62,184 nt of DNA from Deltaproteobacteria bacterium (GTDB lineage: Bacteria; Myxococcota_C; UBA6777). Shown here piece by piece: positions 1 to 9,324 of this stretch (positions are counted from its first letter, which is position 1; each line of letters begins with the position of its first letter). The stretch is taken from assembly GCA_006226375.1 (NCBI GenBank), contig SBHC01000022.1, positions 1-62,184 on the forward strand, written 5' to 3'. The translations under genes and the position numbers were made by a program. Below the pieces are notes generated by a model. The model was not told the origin of the DNA. It ran no database searches and worked only from the letters and a program-made list of their open reading frames with translations.

Positions 1-1
1 G

Positions 2-598
2 CCCGCCGCAAAGGAAGACTGCAACGGCAAAGATGACGACTGCAACGGAGCCATCGACGATCAACTTCCGGACCTCGGCACCTGCCAAAGCAACCTCCAA
101 GGAGAATGCAAGGCTGGCACGTACCAATGTGTGAGCGGAAGCAAAAGCTGTGTCCCCATTACCAAGCCCAAACCGGAAATATGCAACGCGAAAGACGACG
201 ACTGCAACGGAGCCGTCGACGACGGAAACCCCGGCGGCGGAACCGCTTGCAACTTCACAGGCAAACCCGGAATCTGCAGCGCAGGTAAACTGGAATGCCG
301 CAACGGAAGCGTTCAGTGCATTCAGGTTGTCAGCCCTGCCACAGAAGTGTGCAATGGAAAAGACGACAACTGTGATGGCACCACCGACAACGGCGCATCC
401 TGCAGCCGAGGGTTCTCTTGCAACGCAGGGAGCTGTAGCGCATGTTCGCAGCCGACATCACGCTGTTCCAACTTCGATTTGTTCTGTACTTCAACAGCTC
501 CGGCTATCAGCTGCAACTGTGGCTTTACGTCCTACTGCTTCCAGCAGAGCGCAAGCATCTTCTGCAGCGGATGCTGCGCCGAACGACGCTGTCGCTAA
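2..598 (+). CDS. MopE-type metal-binding repeat protein, 3' end only
   Basis: The reading frame is open from the first bases of the window, so the N-terminus lies upstream. The visible 198 residues hold three copies of the Cys/Asp motif of the MopE / putative metal-binding repeat family (forms such as CNGKDDDCNG, CNAKDDDCNG and CNGKDDNCDG), each followed by a Gly/Cys segment containing a GICSAGKLEC-type unit. These Asp-rich loops are thought to bind calcium and occur in secreted surface proteins. The last 65 residues are a different Cys-rich domain (about 13 Cys) ending CCAERRCR. There is no C-terminal membrane helix, unlike the two other MopE-repeat proteins here, so this one is probably secreted rather than anchored. 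Confidence 0.85.
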   Translation, partial: PAAKEDCNGKDDDCNGAIDDQLPDLGTCQSNLQGECKAGTYQCVSGSKSCVPITKPKPEICNAKDDDCNGAVDDGNPGGGTACNFTGKPGICSAGKLECRNGSVQCIQVVSPATEVCNGKDDNCDGTTDNGASCSRGFSCNAGSCSACSQPTSRCSNFDLFCTSTAPAISCNCGFTSYCFQQSASIFCSGCCAERRCR

Positions 599-667
599 AG
601 TGGGTGGTCTTTGCGTATCGCTTGCCGATCATCTTGCAAGCCTTCTTCGCTTCGCGACTCTTGTTTT

Positions 668-688
668 CTAACTCTATTGAAGAGTTAG
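668..688. terminator. Hairpin between convergent genes
   Basis: CTAACTCT, 5-base loop, AGAGTTAG: a perfect 8-bp stem between the MopE-repeat gene and the convergent peroxiredoxin gene. The peroxiredoxin stop codon (685-687) lies inside the stem. No T-run follows on either strand, so termination is plausible but not proven. Confidence 0.4.
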
Positions 689-1353
689 AGGGAACGTTTG
701 GAAAAGTACCAATCGGTCACGTCATACTCAGCTTCGTTCACGCGCTTCTCTGCTTCTTCTGCCGTGGCTGGCGGTGGAACAATCACTTTCTCGCCAGGAC
801 GCCAGTTCGCGGGGCAAGCCACAGGGTTTTTGTCTGTGGTTTGCAAAGCATCCACCAAGCGAAGGATCTCGTCCATGTTCCGTCCCACATCCAATGGGTA
901 GTAGATCATAGCCCGCAGTTTTCTTTCGGGATCAATCACAAAGACTGCGCGAACCGCTGCAGTATCCGAGCTAGCCTCATGAATCATCCCAAAGGTCTTG
1001 GCTACGTTCATGTCCAGATCGGCGATGATTGGGAAGTTGATTTCCACCCCAAAGTTGTCCTTGATGCTCCGAACCCACGCGATGTGGCTGTAGACACTGT
1101 CCACAGAGTTTCCAAGCAACGCCACATTCCGCTTCGCAAACTCGTCGGAGAGTTGTGCAAACGCCATAAACTCTGTGCTGCAAACAGGCGTAAAGTCAGC
1201 GGGGTGAGAGAACAAAATCACCCACTTGTCTTTCTCCCACTCCGACAACTGAATCATGCCGTGGGTTGTCTTCGCCTCAAAGTCGGGAACGGGACCGTTC
1301 AGTTGCAGAAACACAGGGGCCGACGACTGTTTTTCTTGTTGAATCTCGCTCAT
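685..1353 (-). CDS. Peroxiredoxin, Prx6 (1-Cys) type
   Basis: A thiol peroxidase of about 222 residues that reduces hydrogen peroxide and organic peroxides, expected in the cytoplasm. The peroxidatic site HPADFTPVCSTEF places the catalytic Cys at 58. The long C-terminal extension with PVACPANWRPG (Cys180) and the KVIVPPP strand is characteristic of the Prx6 subfamily, and the length is normal for it. A longer in-frame start exists, but the ATG at 1353 has a GGAG ribosome site at good spacing (GAAGGAGCTAGATTC before ATG). It stands alone, convergent with the upstream MopE-repeat gene. Some archaeal Prx6 enzymes use extra C-terminal Cys residues, so Cys180 could be a resolving Cys. Confidence 0.95.
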   Translation of the reverse strand: MSEIQQEKQSSAPVFLQLNGPVPDFEAKTTHGMIQLSEWEKDKWVILFSHPADFTPVCSTEFMAFAQLSDEFAKRNVALLGNSVDSVYSHIAWVRSIKDNFGVEINFPIIADLDMNVAKTFGMIHEASSDTAAVRAVFVIDPERKLRAMIYYPLDVGRNMDEILRLVDALQTTDKNPVACPANWRPGEKVIVPPPATAEEAEKRVNEAEYDVTDWYFSKRSL

Positions 1354-1638
1354 GAATCTAGCTCCTTCTCTTGCATGGTAGAGGTAGACGAATCCCGCCA
1401 TCACCGAGACCCAAAAGCTCGGATAGTTCTTTACTTTGGCTCACAGAGGCGGGCTCAATTCTCAGACAATTCTAAAGAGACTCACTGCATGAAAAGGATT
1501 CACAACAAACCCAGAAAAGCGGTGAAACCAGAAGAAACAAAGAAGAAAAAGCAACAACACATGGTACAACCGAGGGAACACAGAAACTTTCCTTGACCTC
1601 TCCTGTCCAAACCTACAACTCAACCAAGAGGATGAAGG

Positions 1639-2181
1639 ATGAAAAATGATCCATTGGCGATTGTGTTCTGCCTTACAGCCTGGTTTGGATGGGCTTTAAC
1701 AGGGCATGCAACGCCACCGACATCTCGCCCAACACAGAAACAGAAGAAGCCCAAGCCTTCCTCAATGGAACACCAGATGTTGAATGTTTGGAGCAAGAAA
1801 CGAAAGCGCAGGCTCCGACCCAAACAAGCACCTGCCGCCAAACTCCGGCAGAAGAAGCCCTCATCCAAGCTGTTTCGCTCCCAAGGGATGAGCAAAAGTG
1901 ATATCGCAAGAGTCATTCGGAGGAGATGGAATGTATTTCGGAGGTGTTATGACGTTGCGATGCAAAAAAGCCCAAAAGCTTGGGACACCCTGATTGTTGT
2001 TCGCTGGATCATCAACGCAAAAGGTCGTGTCAGCGCAGCCGCTGTCGTCAAAACCACCGGTAGATCAGAGGCGTTGGCACAATGTCTGGTGCGCGAGATC
2101 AAAAAGCTAAAGTTTCCCAAGCCTCACAGTTGTGGAGTTGTGGTTGTCAATTACCCCTTCCGAGTATGCCTCGCCCACTAG
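1639..2181 (+). CDS. TonB-like AgmX/PglI C-terminal domain protein
   Basis: A 180-residue protein with an N-terminal hydrophobic segment (about residues 6-24) suggesting a signal peptide or anchor. Next comes a Lys/Pro/Arg-rich linker (25-80), then a C-terminal domain of roughly 95 residues. The pattern IARVIRRRWNVFRRCY, then a G-R-V turn, then a Cys-containing helix and a final strand matches the AgmX/PglI C-terminal domain common in Myxococcota, a TonB-C-like fold. Related proteins take part in gliding or envelope energy transduction, but the role here is unknown. The start at 1639 follows GGATGAAGGATGAAAA. It stands alone, without visible ExbB/ExbD partners. Confidence 0.7.
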   Translation: MKNDPLAIVFCLTAWFGWALTGHATPPTSRPTQKQKKPKPSSMEHQMLNVWSKKRKRRLRPKQAPAAKLRQKKPSSKLFRSQGMSKSDIARVIRRRWNVFRRCYDVAMQKSPKAWDTLIVVRWIINAKGRVSAAAVVKTTGRSEALAQCLVREIKKLKFPKPHSCGVVVVNYPFRVCLAH

Positions 2182-2286
2182 AAGAAAATCGGACAGACCA
2201 GCATCAGCCAAAAGCGGACACACCGAACGAAAGAGTCCGAGACAGCTAGAGTTTGGCTTTTCAAACTTCTTCCAAATTCAAATACT

Positions 2287-2315
2287 TTGGACATATCCTA
2301 TTTAATTGATATAAT
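2287..2315 (+). promoter_or_regulatory. Sigma-70-like promoter for a leaderless mRNA
   Basis: TTGGAC (2287-2292), a 17-bp spacer and TATAAT (2310-2315) form a near-consensus promoter. The expected transcription start, 6-8 bases after the -10 box, falls at 2321-2323, on the ATG (2322) of the histidine kinase gene. No Shine-Dalgarno sequence precedes that ATG. The -10 box is inside a palindrome, TTTAATT-GATAT-AATTAAA (2301-2319). Confidence 0.6.
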
Positions 2316-2321
2316 TAAATA

Positions 2322-4403
2322 ATGATTACCAATGGAGAGATGCTGGTGGAAGAAGATACATTGAGACGCACCCTTGACGCGCTGTTGGAAGGCGCGCAGC
2401 TCATAGCCCCCGACTGGACATACCTGTACCTCAATCCAGTCGCAGCCAAGCACGGTCGAATGCCTAGAGAAGAGCTTGTTGGCAAGACCATGATGGAGTG
2501 CTTTCCAGGCATTGAGAACACCGACATGTTTGTGAAGCTGCGGCTCGCGATGGAAGAACGAATCGCACAGCGGCTCACAAACGAGTTTACTTACCCAGAC
2601 GGGACCAAAGCCTTCTTTGACCTGCGCGTTGAGCCTGTTCCTGAGGGAATCTTCGTACTCTCTGTGGATGTAACCCGGCAACACCTGACTGAACAGGTCC
2701 TTCGCCAAGCACAAAGTGAGCTTGAACGAGCCAACATCGCCTTGGATAAGCATCGGCAAGAACTGGAACAAGATATCGCCGAACGCATCCAAGAGCTAAA
2801 AGTCGCCAAGGAAGCAGCTGAAGCTGCCAACCAAGCAAAGAGTCGGTTCCTGGCAAGCATGAGTCACGATCTAAGAACGCCGATGTTTGGAGTCGTCGGC
2901 TTCACAGAGTTGCTCCTGGAGTCCGACCTAGATCCCACCCACCGTACCTACGTTCGGCTGATTGAGCAGTCTGCGAACTCTCTCTTGGGTTTGCTCAATG
3001 ATGTTCTGGACTTCTCCAAGATAGAAGCGGGAGAGCTAGAGTTGGATCGGGCTCCCTTGCGCCTGGATGAGTTGCTCGGTGAGTCGATGCAAACCCAGGC
3101 CGTTCGCGCTGTGGACAAAGAATTGGAGCTGGTCTACCGCCTCCCACCGGAGTTGGTGGATCTTGTCCTTGAAGGCGATCGCTTGCGCCTTCGCCAGATC
3201 ATCGACAACCTGGTTGGAAACGCGGTGAAGTTCACGGACAAAGGCCACGTCATGGCCGACGTGTCAATCAAGTCTCTCACCAAAGAGAACGTCGTGCTTC
3301 TCGTCGAAGTCAAAGACACAGGGGTAGGTATCCCCGAAGCCAAGCAAGAAAACATCTTTGAAGCCTTCCATCAGCTCAACCTTCATGACAACCGGCAAGA
3401 AGGAGGCGTTGGATTGGGACTTGCCATTGCATCCCGCCTTGTTGAGCAAATGGGTGGCAAAGTTGGTCTACGAAGCCAACCTGGCAAAGGAAGTACGTTT
3501 TGGTTCACAGTTAGCTTGAAAATACATCAAGCATCCCCACGACCCCAACATTCCTCGAAGTCACTTCTTGGATGCCGGGTTCTTGTGGTGGATGACAAAG
3601 CAATGAACCGCAAGATCCTCACCGAAGTGCTCGGGAATTGGGGAGTGGTCACGACGCAAGCCACATCTGGACCTGAAGCTCTGGACCTGCTGCAACAAGC
3701 AACCAACATGGGACAACCTTACGCGTTGGTCCTGATGGATAACTATATGCCAGGGATGGATGGCATCGAAGTCGCCGACAAAATTCGCAACGACCTGAAG
3801 CTTAAGCGTCTCCCCATCATCTTGTTATCCTCTGCCGCTCTTGGCTTTGGACAGCCTGCTCAACTCACTGAGTTAAACATCGCCCGCTCACTCCCCAAGC
3901 CAGTCAAGCAACTGGAACTGTGGACGGTCCTTACGGAGCTTCTCAGCGAAGCCCCAGAAGAAGCACGAGATGCCCCCCATACCACCCCAGCCAAAGGCCA
4001 TCTTCTACCCCGTCGTGTCCTCTTGGCCGAAGACTCCAAAGTCAACCAAGTACTCATGATGCGGCTGTTGGAGAAGCGACGCCACCTCGTGACCCTTGCC
4101 ACCAACGGGCAAGAAGCTGTCGACCTGTACACTCCAGGTCGCTTCGACATCATCCTTATGGATGTGCAAATGCCAGAGTTGGATGGCCTCCAGGCCAGCC
4201 AAAAGATCCGAGAGATAGAGCAAGACACCGGCACGTACACCCCCATCATTGCTCTCACAGCCAATGCCATGAAAGGTGACCGTGAACGTTGCCTCGCCGC
4301 GGGAATGGACGATTACCTATCCAAGCCTGTCCGCGCTGACGACCTCTATGCTGCCGTAGAACGCATCAACTCCCACGCTTCCAACTCTGCCAAAGCGTCC
4401 TAA
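2322..4403 (+). CDS. Hybrid sensor histidine kinase with two receiver domains
   Basis: A 693-residue cytoplasmic hybrid kinase with no membrane segments. Order: N-terminal PAS-like sensor (about 10-125), coiled coil (130-170), HisKA with [12 protein letters not shown] (phospho-His 182; HDL replaces the usual HEL), HATPase (N box [11 protein letters not shown]1 DTGVGIP, G2 GVGLGLAI; about 280-400), REC1 (Asp473 in LVLMDNYMP) and REC2 (Asp614 in [11 protein letters not shown] at the end). REC2 is canonical. REC1 has SSAALGFG in the signalling region. The start at 2322 fits a leaderless transcript; an alternative is the GTG at 2346 preceded by GGAGAG. Its partner is not in the window, and the soluble PAS domain suggests an intracellular signal. 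Confidence 0.93.
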   Translation: MITNGEMLVEEDTLRRTLDALLEGAQLIAPDWTYLYLNPVAAKHGRMPREELVGKTMMECFPGIENTDMFVKLRLAMEERIAQRLTNEFTYPDGTKAFFDLRVEPVPEGIFVLSVDVTRQHLTEQVLRQAQSELERANIALDKHRQELEQDIAERIQELKVAKEAAEAANQAKSRFLASMSHDLRTPMFGVVGFTELLLESDLDPTHRTYVRLIEQSANSLLGLLNDVLDFSKIEAGELELDRAPLRLDELLGESMQTQAVRAVDKELELVYRLPPELVDLVLEGDRLRLRQIIDNLVGNAVKFTDKGHVMADVSIKSLTKENVVLLVEVKDTGVGIPEAKQENIFEAFHQLNLHDNRQEGGVGLGLAIASRLVEQMGGKVGLRSQPGKGSTFWFTVSLKIHQASPRPQHSSKSLLGCRVLVVDDKAMNRKILTEVLGNWGVVTTQATSGPEALDLLQQATNMGQPYALVLMDNYMPGMDGIEVADKIRNDLKLKRLPIILLSSAALGFGQPAQLTELNIARSLPKPVKQLELWTVLTELLSEAPEEARDAPHTTPAKGHLLPRRVLLAEDSKVNQVLMMRLLEKRRHLVTLATNGQEAVDLYTPGRFDIILMDVQMPELDGLQASQKIREIEQDTGTYTPIIALTANAMKGDRERCLAAGMDDYLSKPVRADDLYAAVERINSHASNSAKAS

Positions 4404-4621
4404 CTCACTCCCCCTCCCCTCGCAAACCTTCGATACTCCGCAGAAACCAAACCTCTACCCTCAACACATGGTTGCCCACAACAGCGTTCCTACAAATCAA
4501 ATCATTTTTAACATACCAGTTGTTCGACAAAACATTCTATGGTAGAGTCGTTTGAGATTCATGATGGAGATCATCGATTTGTGAAATGGAAGGATGTCCG
4601 GAAAGAACAGAGAGAGGAACG

Positions 4622-5512
4622 ATGAATACAACATTGTCGGTCGCAAAAGAAAAGCCACCCAAAGTCAACCTTCGAGCGCCGAGCATCGCATGGCCAACCT
4701 TGCTTCTGTTTGGAGCCTGCCTGGGGATATGGCTCACTGTTTCGGTGGGTCTTGTTCAAGGTTGGGTTTCGTATGGGTTGGGGATGTGCATCAATGCCAT
4801 CGCAGCCTTCGTAGCATTCACTCCAATGCACGACGCGTCGCATCGAAGTATCGCTCGCGCCAAGTGGGTCAATGAAACAGTCGGGCGAGTTTGTGCAATC
4901 ATCCTACTCGCACCGTTTCCAGCCTTTCGTTATGTTCACTTGGAGCATCACAAACACACCAACGATGACCACAAAGACCCCGACAAGTGGAGCGGGTTGG
5001 GTCCAACCTGGTTGCTGCCGTTTCGCTGGCTAACTCAGGACCTGCACTACTACGTGGTGTACCTTTCAAGTTGGAGCGAACGCAAACCCATGGAACGCTG
5101 GGAGACGTTGCTGTCCTTGCTTGTGATATGGCCCACGCTGTTGACACTCTGTTGGATGGGATACACCCTTCCTGTTGTATTTGGTTGGATTATCCCCAGC
5201 CGCTTTGCGATCGCATTTCTGGCTTATAGTTTCGATTATCTTCCCCATAAGCCACACCACATAACATCAGCAGAAGACCGATTTAAGGCAACTCTTGTTC
5301 GACCTTCGATGCTTCTAACTCCAGTGTTTCTGTACCAAAACTTTCACTTGATTCATCACTTGTATCCGGGAGTTCCGTTCTACCGATACGCAGAGATATG
5401 GCGCAAGCAAAAGGACTATTTGTTGGCCAAAGGAGTGGAAATGCGCTCGCTGACGGGGCAAGTGATTCCTTCCGAACAAGTACAGATGGATTCCACCTTG
5501 GACAACGAGTAA
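4622..5512 (+). CDS. Membrane fatty-acid desaturase / carotene hydroxylase-like protein
   Basis: A 296-residue integral membrane di-iron oxygenase. It has the three histidine boxes of the family: HDASH (from residue 70), HLEHHKHTN, and the C-terminal NFHLIHHLYPGVPFYRY. Several hydrophobic segments flank them. The HLIHHLYPGVP signature is typical of fatty-acid desaturase PF00487 members close to beta-carotene hydroxylases, so the substrate (acyl lipid or carotenoid) is open. The start at 4622 follows GAGAGGAAC; an in-frame ATG at 4586 lacks a ribosome site. It is one of three histidine-box membrane enzymes in the first 20 kb. Confidence 0.85.
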   Translation: MNTTLSVAKEKPPKVNLRAPSIAWPTLLLFGACLGIWLTVSVGLVQGWVSYGLGMCINAIAAFVAFTPMHDASHRSIARAKWVNETVGRVCAIILLAPFPAFRYVHLEHHKHTNDDHKDPDKWSGLGPTWLLPFRWLTQDLHYYVVYLSSWSERKPMERWETLLSLLVIWPTLLTLCWMGYTLPVVFGWIIPSRFAIAFLAYSFDYLPHKPHHITSAEDRFKATLVRPSMLLTPVFLYQNFHLIHHLYPGVPFYRYAEIWRKQKDYLLAKGVEMRSLTGQVIPSEQVQMDSTLDNE

Positions 5513-5563
5513 GCGACACAGCTTCAACGAATGAAACAAGAGCGCTGTTGTATGGGTAGGGAG

Positions 5564-7039
5564 TTACTCAAACTCCATGAGGAAGGAGTTCACAGTCTCG
5601 ATGGTGGGTTTCTTTAGGTCGAAGGAGCCAATCTTCAGATCCTTGGTAAAGGTCGCAATGACAAAGATCTGACCAGCCGAACCTACAGAAAGATAGAAAG
5701 GTTTAATCGGGCTAGCATCTTGCATCCCCAAAGACCAAAGCAGCGACCCTTTGGCGTCGTACTTTGCCAGAAAACCATCAGAGCCCCCTTTCGACTGCAA
5801 GACGTTGTCGCCTTCAAAGATCGTCTTTTCAAAGGAGCCTGTGACATACACTTCGCCCTTTGCATTAATAGCCACGCCACCCCCTCCCTGTGGACCTTCG
5901 CCTTTCGCGCTGCGCGTCCATACCGTTTTGCCATCCGCGTCCAACAACGTGACGAACAAAGAGGGCACAGACCGCTCCTCTTGTTTGCCATCAGCAAAGG
6001 GTAACGCTCCACCGTAAGTGCCAGTGATTGCGATACGGTTGTTGGGTCCCACAGCGATCTTATCCGCCGAACCTCCGATGAGATCGGCTGGGGCCTTCGC
6101 CCAAACGACCTTACCATCCAAGTCAAACTTGGCCACGAAGAAGCCTCCTTGGGAAGGAGCTGTCAACGTGTTGGAGCCAAGGGTGACGGAGCCTGAATAG
6201 TCTCCCACGAGATAAATGTTGTCGTTGGAATCAATACCCAACCGAACACGCTCTGCATCGACTGTAGCGTTGAGGACCTGGGCAGAAACGACCTTTCCCT
6301 GTGTGTCCAACTTGACCAGGAAAAAGTCTCCCAAGGCTTTTGCTTTGAAGGTGTTCGTTCCAAACACCGCAGTTCCTGAAAACACTCCAGCGATCCAGGT
6401 GTTTTGTTGGGAGTCCACCACGACAGTTCTCACCGACACATTGAGATCAGGAGCAGGAAACACCGCGCTCCACATTTCCTTGCCGCTAGCGTCCAAGCGC
6501 AAGACGATCCCGTTGAACATTTCCTTGTTGGGAAAGGTTTTGTCTCCCAACTTAAAGGCTCCGATGTATGAACCTGCGAGAGTTTGCTGTCCGTCTTTTC
6601 CATACGCCGCAGAGATGGTGAGAAAGCCAAAGGGAACCGATCCCTCACCGCTCTCCCCGCTCAACTGGGTAGTGACCTTGCCTTGGGCGTCCAACCTGAG
6701 CGCGAAGAACCCTTCTCCTGGGATGTCAATGTCTCGAAACTTGTAGCCTTTGGCATGGCTGCCTACCGCCAAGAGGTTCCCCTGGGCGTCGACTCTGACA
6801 TCCCCAACGATACCAGGAAACACAGACGCGGACTTAAGCTGAGGTGGCTTCTGCACCGTGGGCTCGGGCGGAGCCTCGGATACTCCGCCATCTTGGACAA
6901 CAGATTCCCCCGACGCAGGTTCACCTGTTTGCGATTCAGAGGCGTTGTTTTCCTGGGGTGGTGTAGGACCGGAACAAGACACACCACAACCCAAAACCAT
7001 GACCAACAAGAAAGAGAAAAAGATGCGTTCGACTTTCAA
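5564..7039 (-). CDS. Lipoprotein with beta-propeller (SBBP-type) repeats
   Basis: A 491-residue predicted lipoprotein. TTG at 7039 is chosen as start because a perfect AGGAGG lies 5 bases upstream. It gives a short basic N-terminus, a hydrophobic core and a lipobox-like LVMVLGC, with a second candidate Cys in GVSCSG. A Glu/Ser/Pro-rich linker follows (to about residue 65). The rest consists of repeated units of roughly 50 residues: V.VD..GN....G, then a Gly/Phe strand, then FF..KLD..GK..W. This is the pattern of seven-bladed SBBP beta-propellers. No enzymatic residues are apparent. It lies downstream of another lipoprotein gene on the same strand, 138 bp away. Confidence 0.75.
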   Translation of the reverse strand: MKVERIFFSFLLVMVLGCGVSCSGPTPPQENNASESQTGEPASGESVVQDGGVSEAPPEPTVQKPPQLKSASVFPGIVGDVRVDAQGNLLAVGSHAKGYKFRDIDIPGEGFFALRLDAQGKVTTQLSGESGEGSVPFGFLTISAAYGKDGQQTLAGSYIGAFKLGDKTFPNKEMFNGIVLRLDASGKEMWSAVFPAPDLNVSVRTVVVDSQQNTWIAGVFSGTAVFGTNTFKAKALGDFFLVKLDTQGKVVSAQVLNATVDAERVRLGIDSNDNIYLVGDYSGSVTLGSNTLTAPSQGGFFVAKFDLDGKVVWAKAPADLIGGSADKIAVGPNNRIAITGTYGGALPFADGKQEERSVPSLFVTLLDADGKTVWTRSAKGEGPQGGGGVAINAKGEVYVTGSFEKTIFEGDNVLQSKGGSDGFLAKYDAKGSLLWSLGMQDASPIKPFYLSVGSAGQIFVIATFTKDLKIGSFDLKKPTIETVNSFLMEFE

Positions 7040-7153
7040 GAGAACCTCCTGCTTTGAGAAGTACTTTCGCAAGAATAGGCTACACACGAAACGACACAAA
7101 TGGAAGGAAAGACGGAAAGAAAAGGCAGACTGAAGGGAGGAGGTGTGGAGGGG

Positions 7154-7179
7154 AAGGAACCCAAAACAGCGGGTTCCTT
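7154..7179 (-). terminator. Stop-codon hairpin of the upstream lipoprotein gene
   Basis: A perfect 9-bp stem AAGGAACCC / GGGTTCCTT with an 8-base loop. The TAA stop of the 7178-9103 gene begins inside the 5' arm when read on the minus strand. Only a pyrimidine-rich tail (TTCCTTCCCC) follows rather than a T-run. It could be a weak terminator or a 3'-end stabiliser between the two lipoprotein genes. Confidence 0.4.
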
Positions 7180-9103
7180 ACTGGCAAAACTGCTGGGTGG
7201 AAGAACCAACCGACTCACAAGCGGTACCGTAATCGTTGCAGTCAGCCTTGGCACTGCACTTTTTGAGGCACGCACCTCGACCCGAACTCAGCACAAGACA
7301 CTGATAATCCTGAGCACATTGCGGATTGCTTGGGTCACAAGGTTGCAAGCAGTATCGCTCTGAGATTGTCGCGATATTGCTGCCCACACACACATCACCA
7401 GACGCACAGAATCTCTCCGTAGTGCAAGACGCAAACCGCTTTGGTGCAGCAACACACTTCCCAGAGGTGCAGACATGATCTGCAACACAGTCATCGTACT
7501 CAGGCTTTGCAATGTCCGAATTGTAACAAGCTTCATCCACCTTTCGGGTTAGCGGCCGCTCACATGTAACAAAAAAGTTGTTGATCGAGTCGGCTTCCAC
7601 CTTGGCGCGAGCTTCGCCTTTGTTTTGCCCCAACCAGCCACGCCCAAGACGACAGTTGTGTTTCGATGTCCCAGCGAACTCGGCCACCTGAACGCCTGGA
7701 GGAATGTTAATATAGGCGGCAAGCCCCGCAGCCGACGTTGCTTTCAGCTTGGGATCGGGAAAACCGTTGGTTCCAAAATAAATAGGACCGGTGGCACCAC
7801 TTACCTTCATGGAGAGAGTCATTCCACTCTCAAACCCTCGAACAGGCCGGAAGGCTCGCATGGTGATCACCCCCGTGTTGGGCTTAACTTGGACTCCAGC
7901 CAATGCTGCAAGCTGTGGGATCAAGGCTTTTTGTAGCATTCCGACGCTGTACGAAGCGCTTTGGCCTTTGTCCATCGTTTGAATGTTCGTAAGGTAACCT
8001 TGTTTCTCCATGGAAAAATAGATCCCATCACGGCTGGGAACACCTGGCAAACGGTAGGTCCCCTTGGCATCGGTCGTCACACAAGGCACACCCTTGGGCT
8101 CTTGCAGGCACACCTTCACCTGATCGATAGGATTGCCGCTGACAAAGTCTGTTACCGTTCCTGACATGGCCACCCGGCGCTCACACTTGGTACCGACATA
8201 CGTAAAGGCATCCGCCTCCACAAGAACTTTGAACTCATCTTCGTTGGGACCAGGAACAGCAGCCTTTGCTGCACAGTACATTCCACCTGTCCCCTTGGTT
8301 TTGACGATGTAGTTTCCAGGTGGAACATTAACAAAGAAGGCCAAACCTGCTGCACTCGTTTTAGTAAGAGTTTTGCTCGGCATACCTTGCGCGTTGATGT
8401 AAAAGGGACCTTCTGCCCCTGTAGCATCCGAAGAGAGAGAAAGACCAGCGACAAACTGGGTTCGCTTCCAATTGAAGGTGGAGACAACAATGGCACCCAT
8501 ACCCTTCTTAATTTGGACGCCCAACAGATTGGCAAACAAAGGCAAGGTTTGCTCCGATATCATTCGAATGTTTTGTTCACTACCAAGGTTAGGGGCCATC
8601 GGTTGGAGCACCTTCACGTAACCAGTCTTTTCATAGCTGAGAACAAACTCTACATCCTTTGGAATGCCTGTAACCCGGTACTTGCCCTGGCTGTCTGTGT
8701 TAACACAGGGGACGCCTTGTGGACCCGTCACGCAGACCTTCACACCAGCCAATGGAGTTTGCGCAACAAAGTCGACAACATCCCCAAACACTTCTGCACC
8801 AGCACTACCTTCAGGAACCGTTTCCGTTGTCGTCGACTCTGGCGTCGGCTCCTGTGTTTCAGGACCTGTTCCAGCATCGTTTGTGTCTGTAGCAACGGGC
8901 TCGGCTCCAGGCTCCTTCCCAGGTTCGTTGCCCGGTTCTGCTCCAGGCTCACTCGCAGGAGATTCTGCCGTAACTTCCGCAACGCTCTCTGCGCCACCAC
9001 CCTCATTGACAGATTCTGTGCCTGTTCCCGGGCCACAATGAGGCAACACACTGACCAACCCAAACAACACAAGACTTACCCACATTAACCTAAAATGCTT
9101 CAT
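7178..9103 (-). CDS. Lipoprotein with duplicated carboxypeptidase-regulatory-like domains
   Basis: A 641-residue predicted outer-membrane or surface lipoprotein. The signal peptide ends in a lipobox-like SVLPHCG. Residues 25-100 are a Glu/Pro/Gly/Ala/Thr linker. Two long homologous modules follow (about 100-310 and 315-515). Each begins with a carboxypeptidase-regulatory-like fold: G.V.DFV...P...VKVC...P.GVPCV.TD..G.YR..G+P. Each continues with VPPG / IPPG strands and ends in C-E-R. The last 110 residues are Cys-rich with CVADHVCTSGKCV and GDVCVG units. The ATG at 9103 has AGGAG upstream. It is the first of two tandem lipoprotein genes. Function is unknown; surface adhesion or carbohydrate binding is a guess. 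Confidence 0.75.
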   Translation of the reverse strand: MKHFRLMWVSLVLFGLVSVLPHCGPGTGTESVNEGGGAESVAEVTAESPASEPGAEPGNEPGKEPGAEPVATDTNDAGTGPETQEPTPESTTTETVPEGSAGAEVFGDVVDFVAQTPLAGVKVCVTGPQGVPCVNTDSQGKYRVTGIPKDVEFVLSYEKTGYVKVLQPMAPNLGSEQNIRMISEQTLPLFANLLGVQIKKGMGAIVVSTFNWKRTQFVAGLSLSSDATGAEGPFYINAQGMPSKTLTKTSAAGLAFFVNVPPGNYIVKTKGTGGMYCAAKAAVPGPNEDEFKVLVEADAFTYVGTKCERRVAMSGTVTDFVSGNPIDQVKVCLQEPKGVPCVTTDAKGTYRLPGVPSRDGIYFSMEKQGYLTNIQTMDKGQSASYSVGMLQKALIPQLAALAGVQVKPNTGVITMRAFRPVRGFESGMTLSMKVSGATGPIYFGTNGFPDPKLKATSAAGLAAYINIPPGVQVAEFAGTSKHNCRLGRGWLGQNKGEARAKVEADSINNFFVTCERPLTRKVDEACYNSDIAKPEYDDCVADHVCTSGKCVAAPKRFASCTTERFCASGDVCVGSNIATISERYCLQPCDPSNPQCAQDYQCLVLSSGRGACLKKCSAKADCNDYGTACESVGSSTQQFCQ

Positions 9104-9324
9104 ACTTGGCTCCTGCCATTGAAAATTAATTCCACAATACTTCCATGCACTTTGGAGTCACAATTGACAGTATATAAAACAAAGGCAGGTTTTCGGTATC
9201 CCACAAATGTGGTAATTTGGTAGCACGAGCATGGTAATCTGAAGTGAAATGGGTGGGGGAACGAGGGGAAAGATGCCAGGCCAAGGCGTCCATACAACCA
9301 ACTATTTCCTCTTGAGTTCAAAGG

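Noticed and set aside
442-1596. Long plus-strand frame (384 codons) across the peroxiredoxin gene
   Set aside because: It is antisense to a clear Prx6-type gene, has no ribosome site and its translation has no recognisable domain or normal composition.
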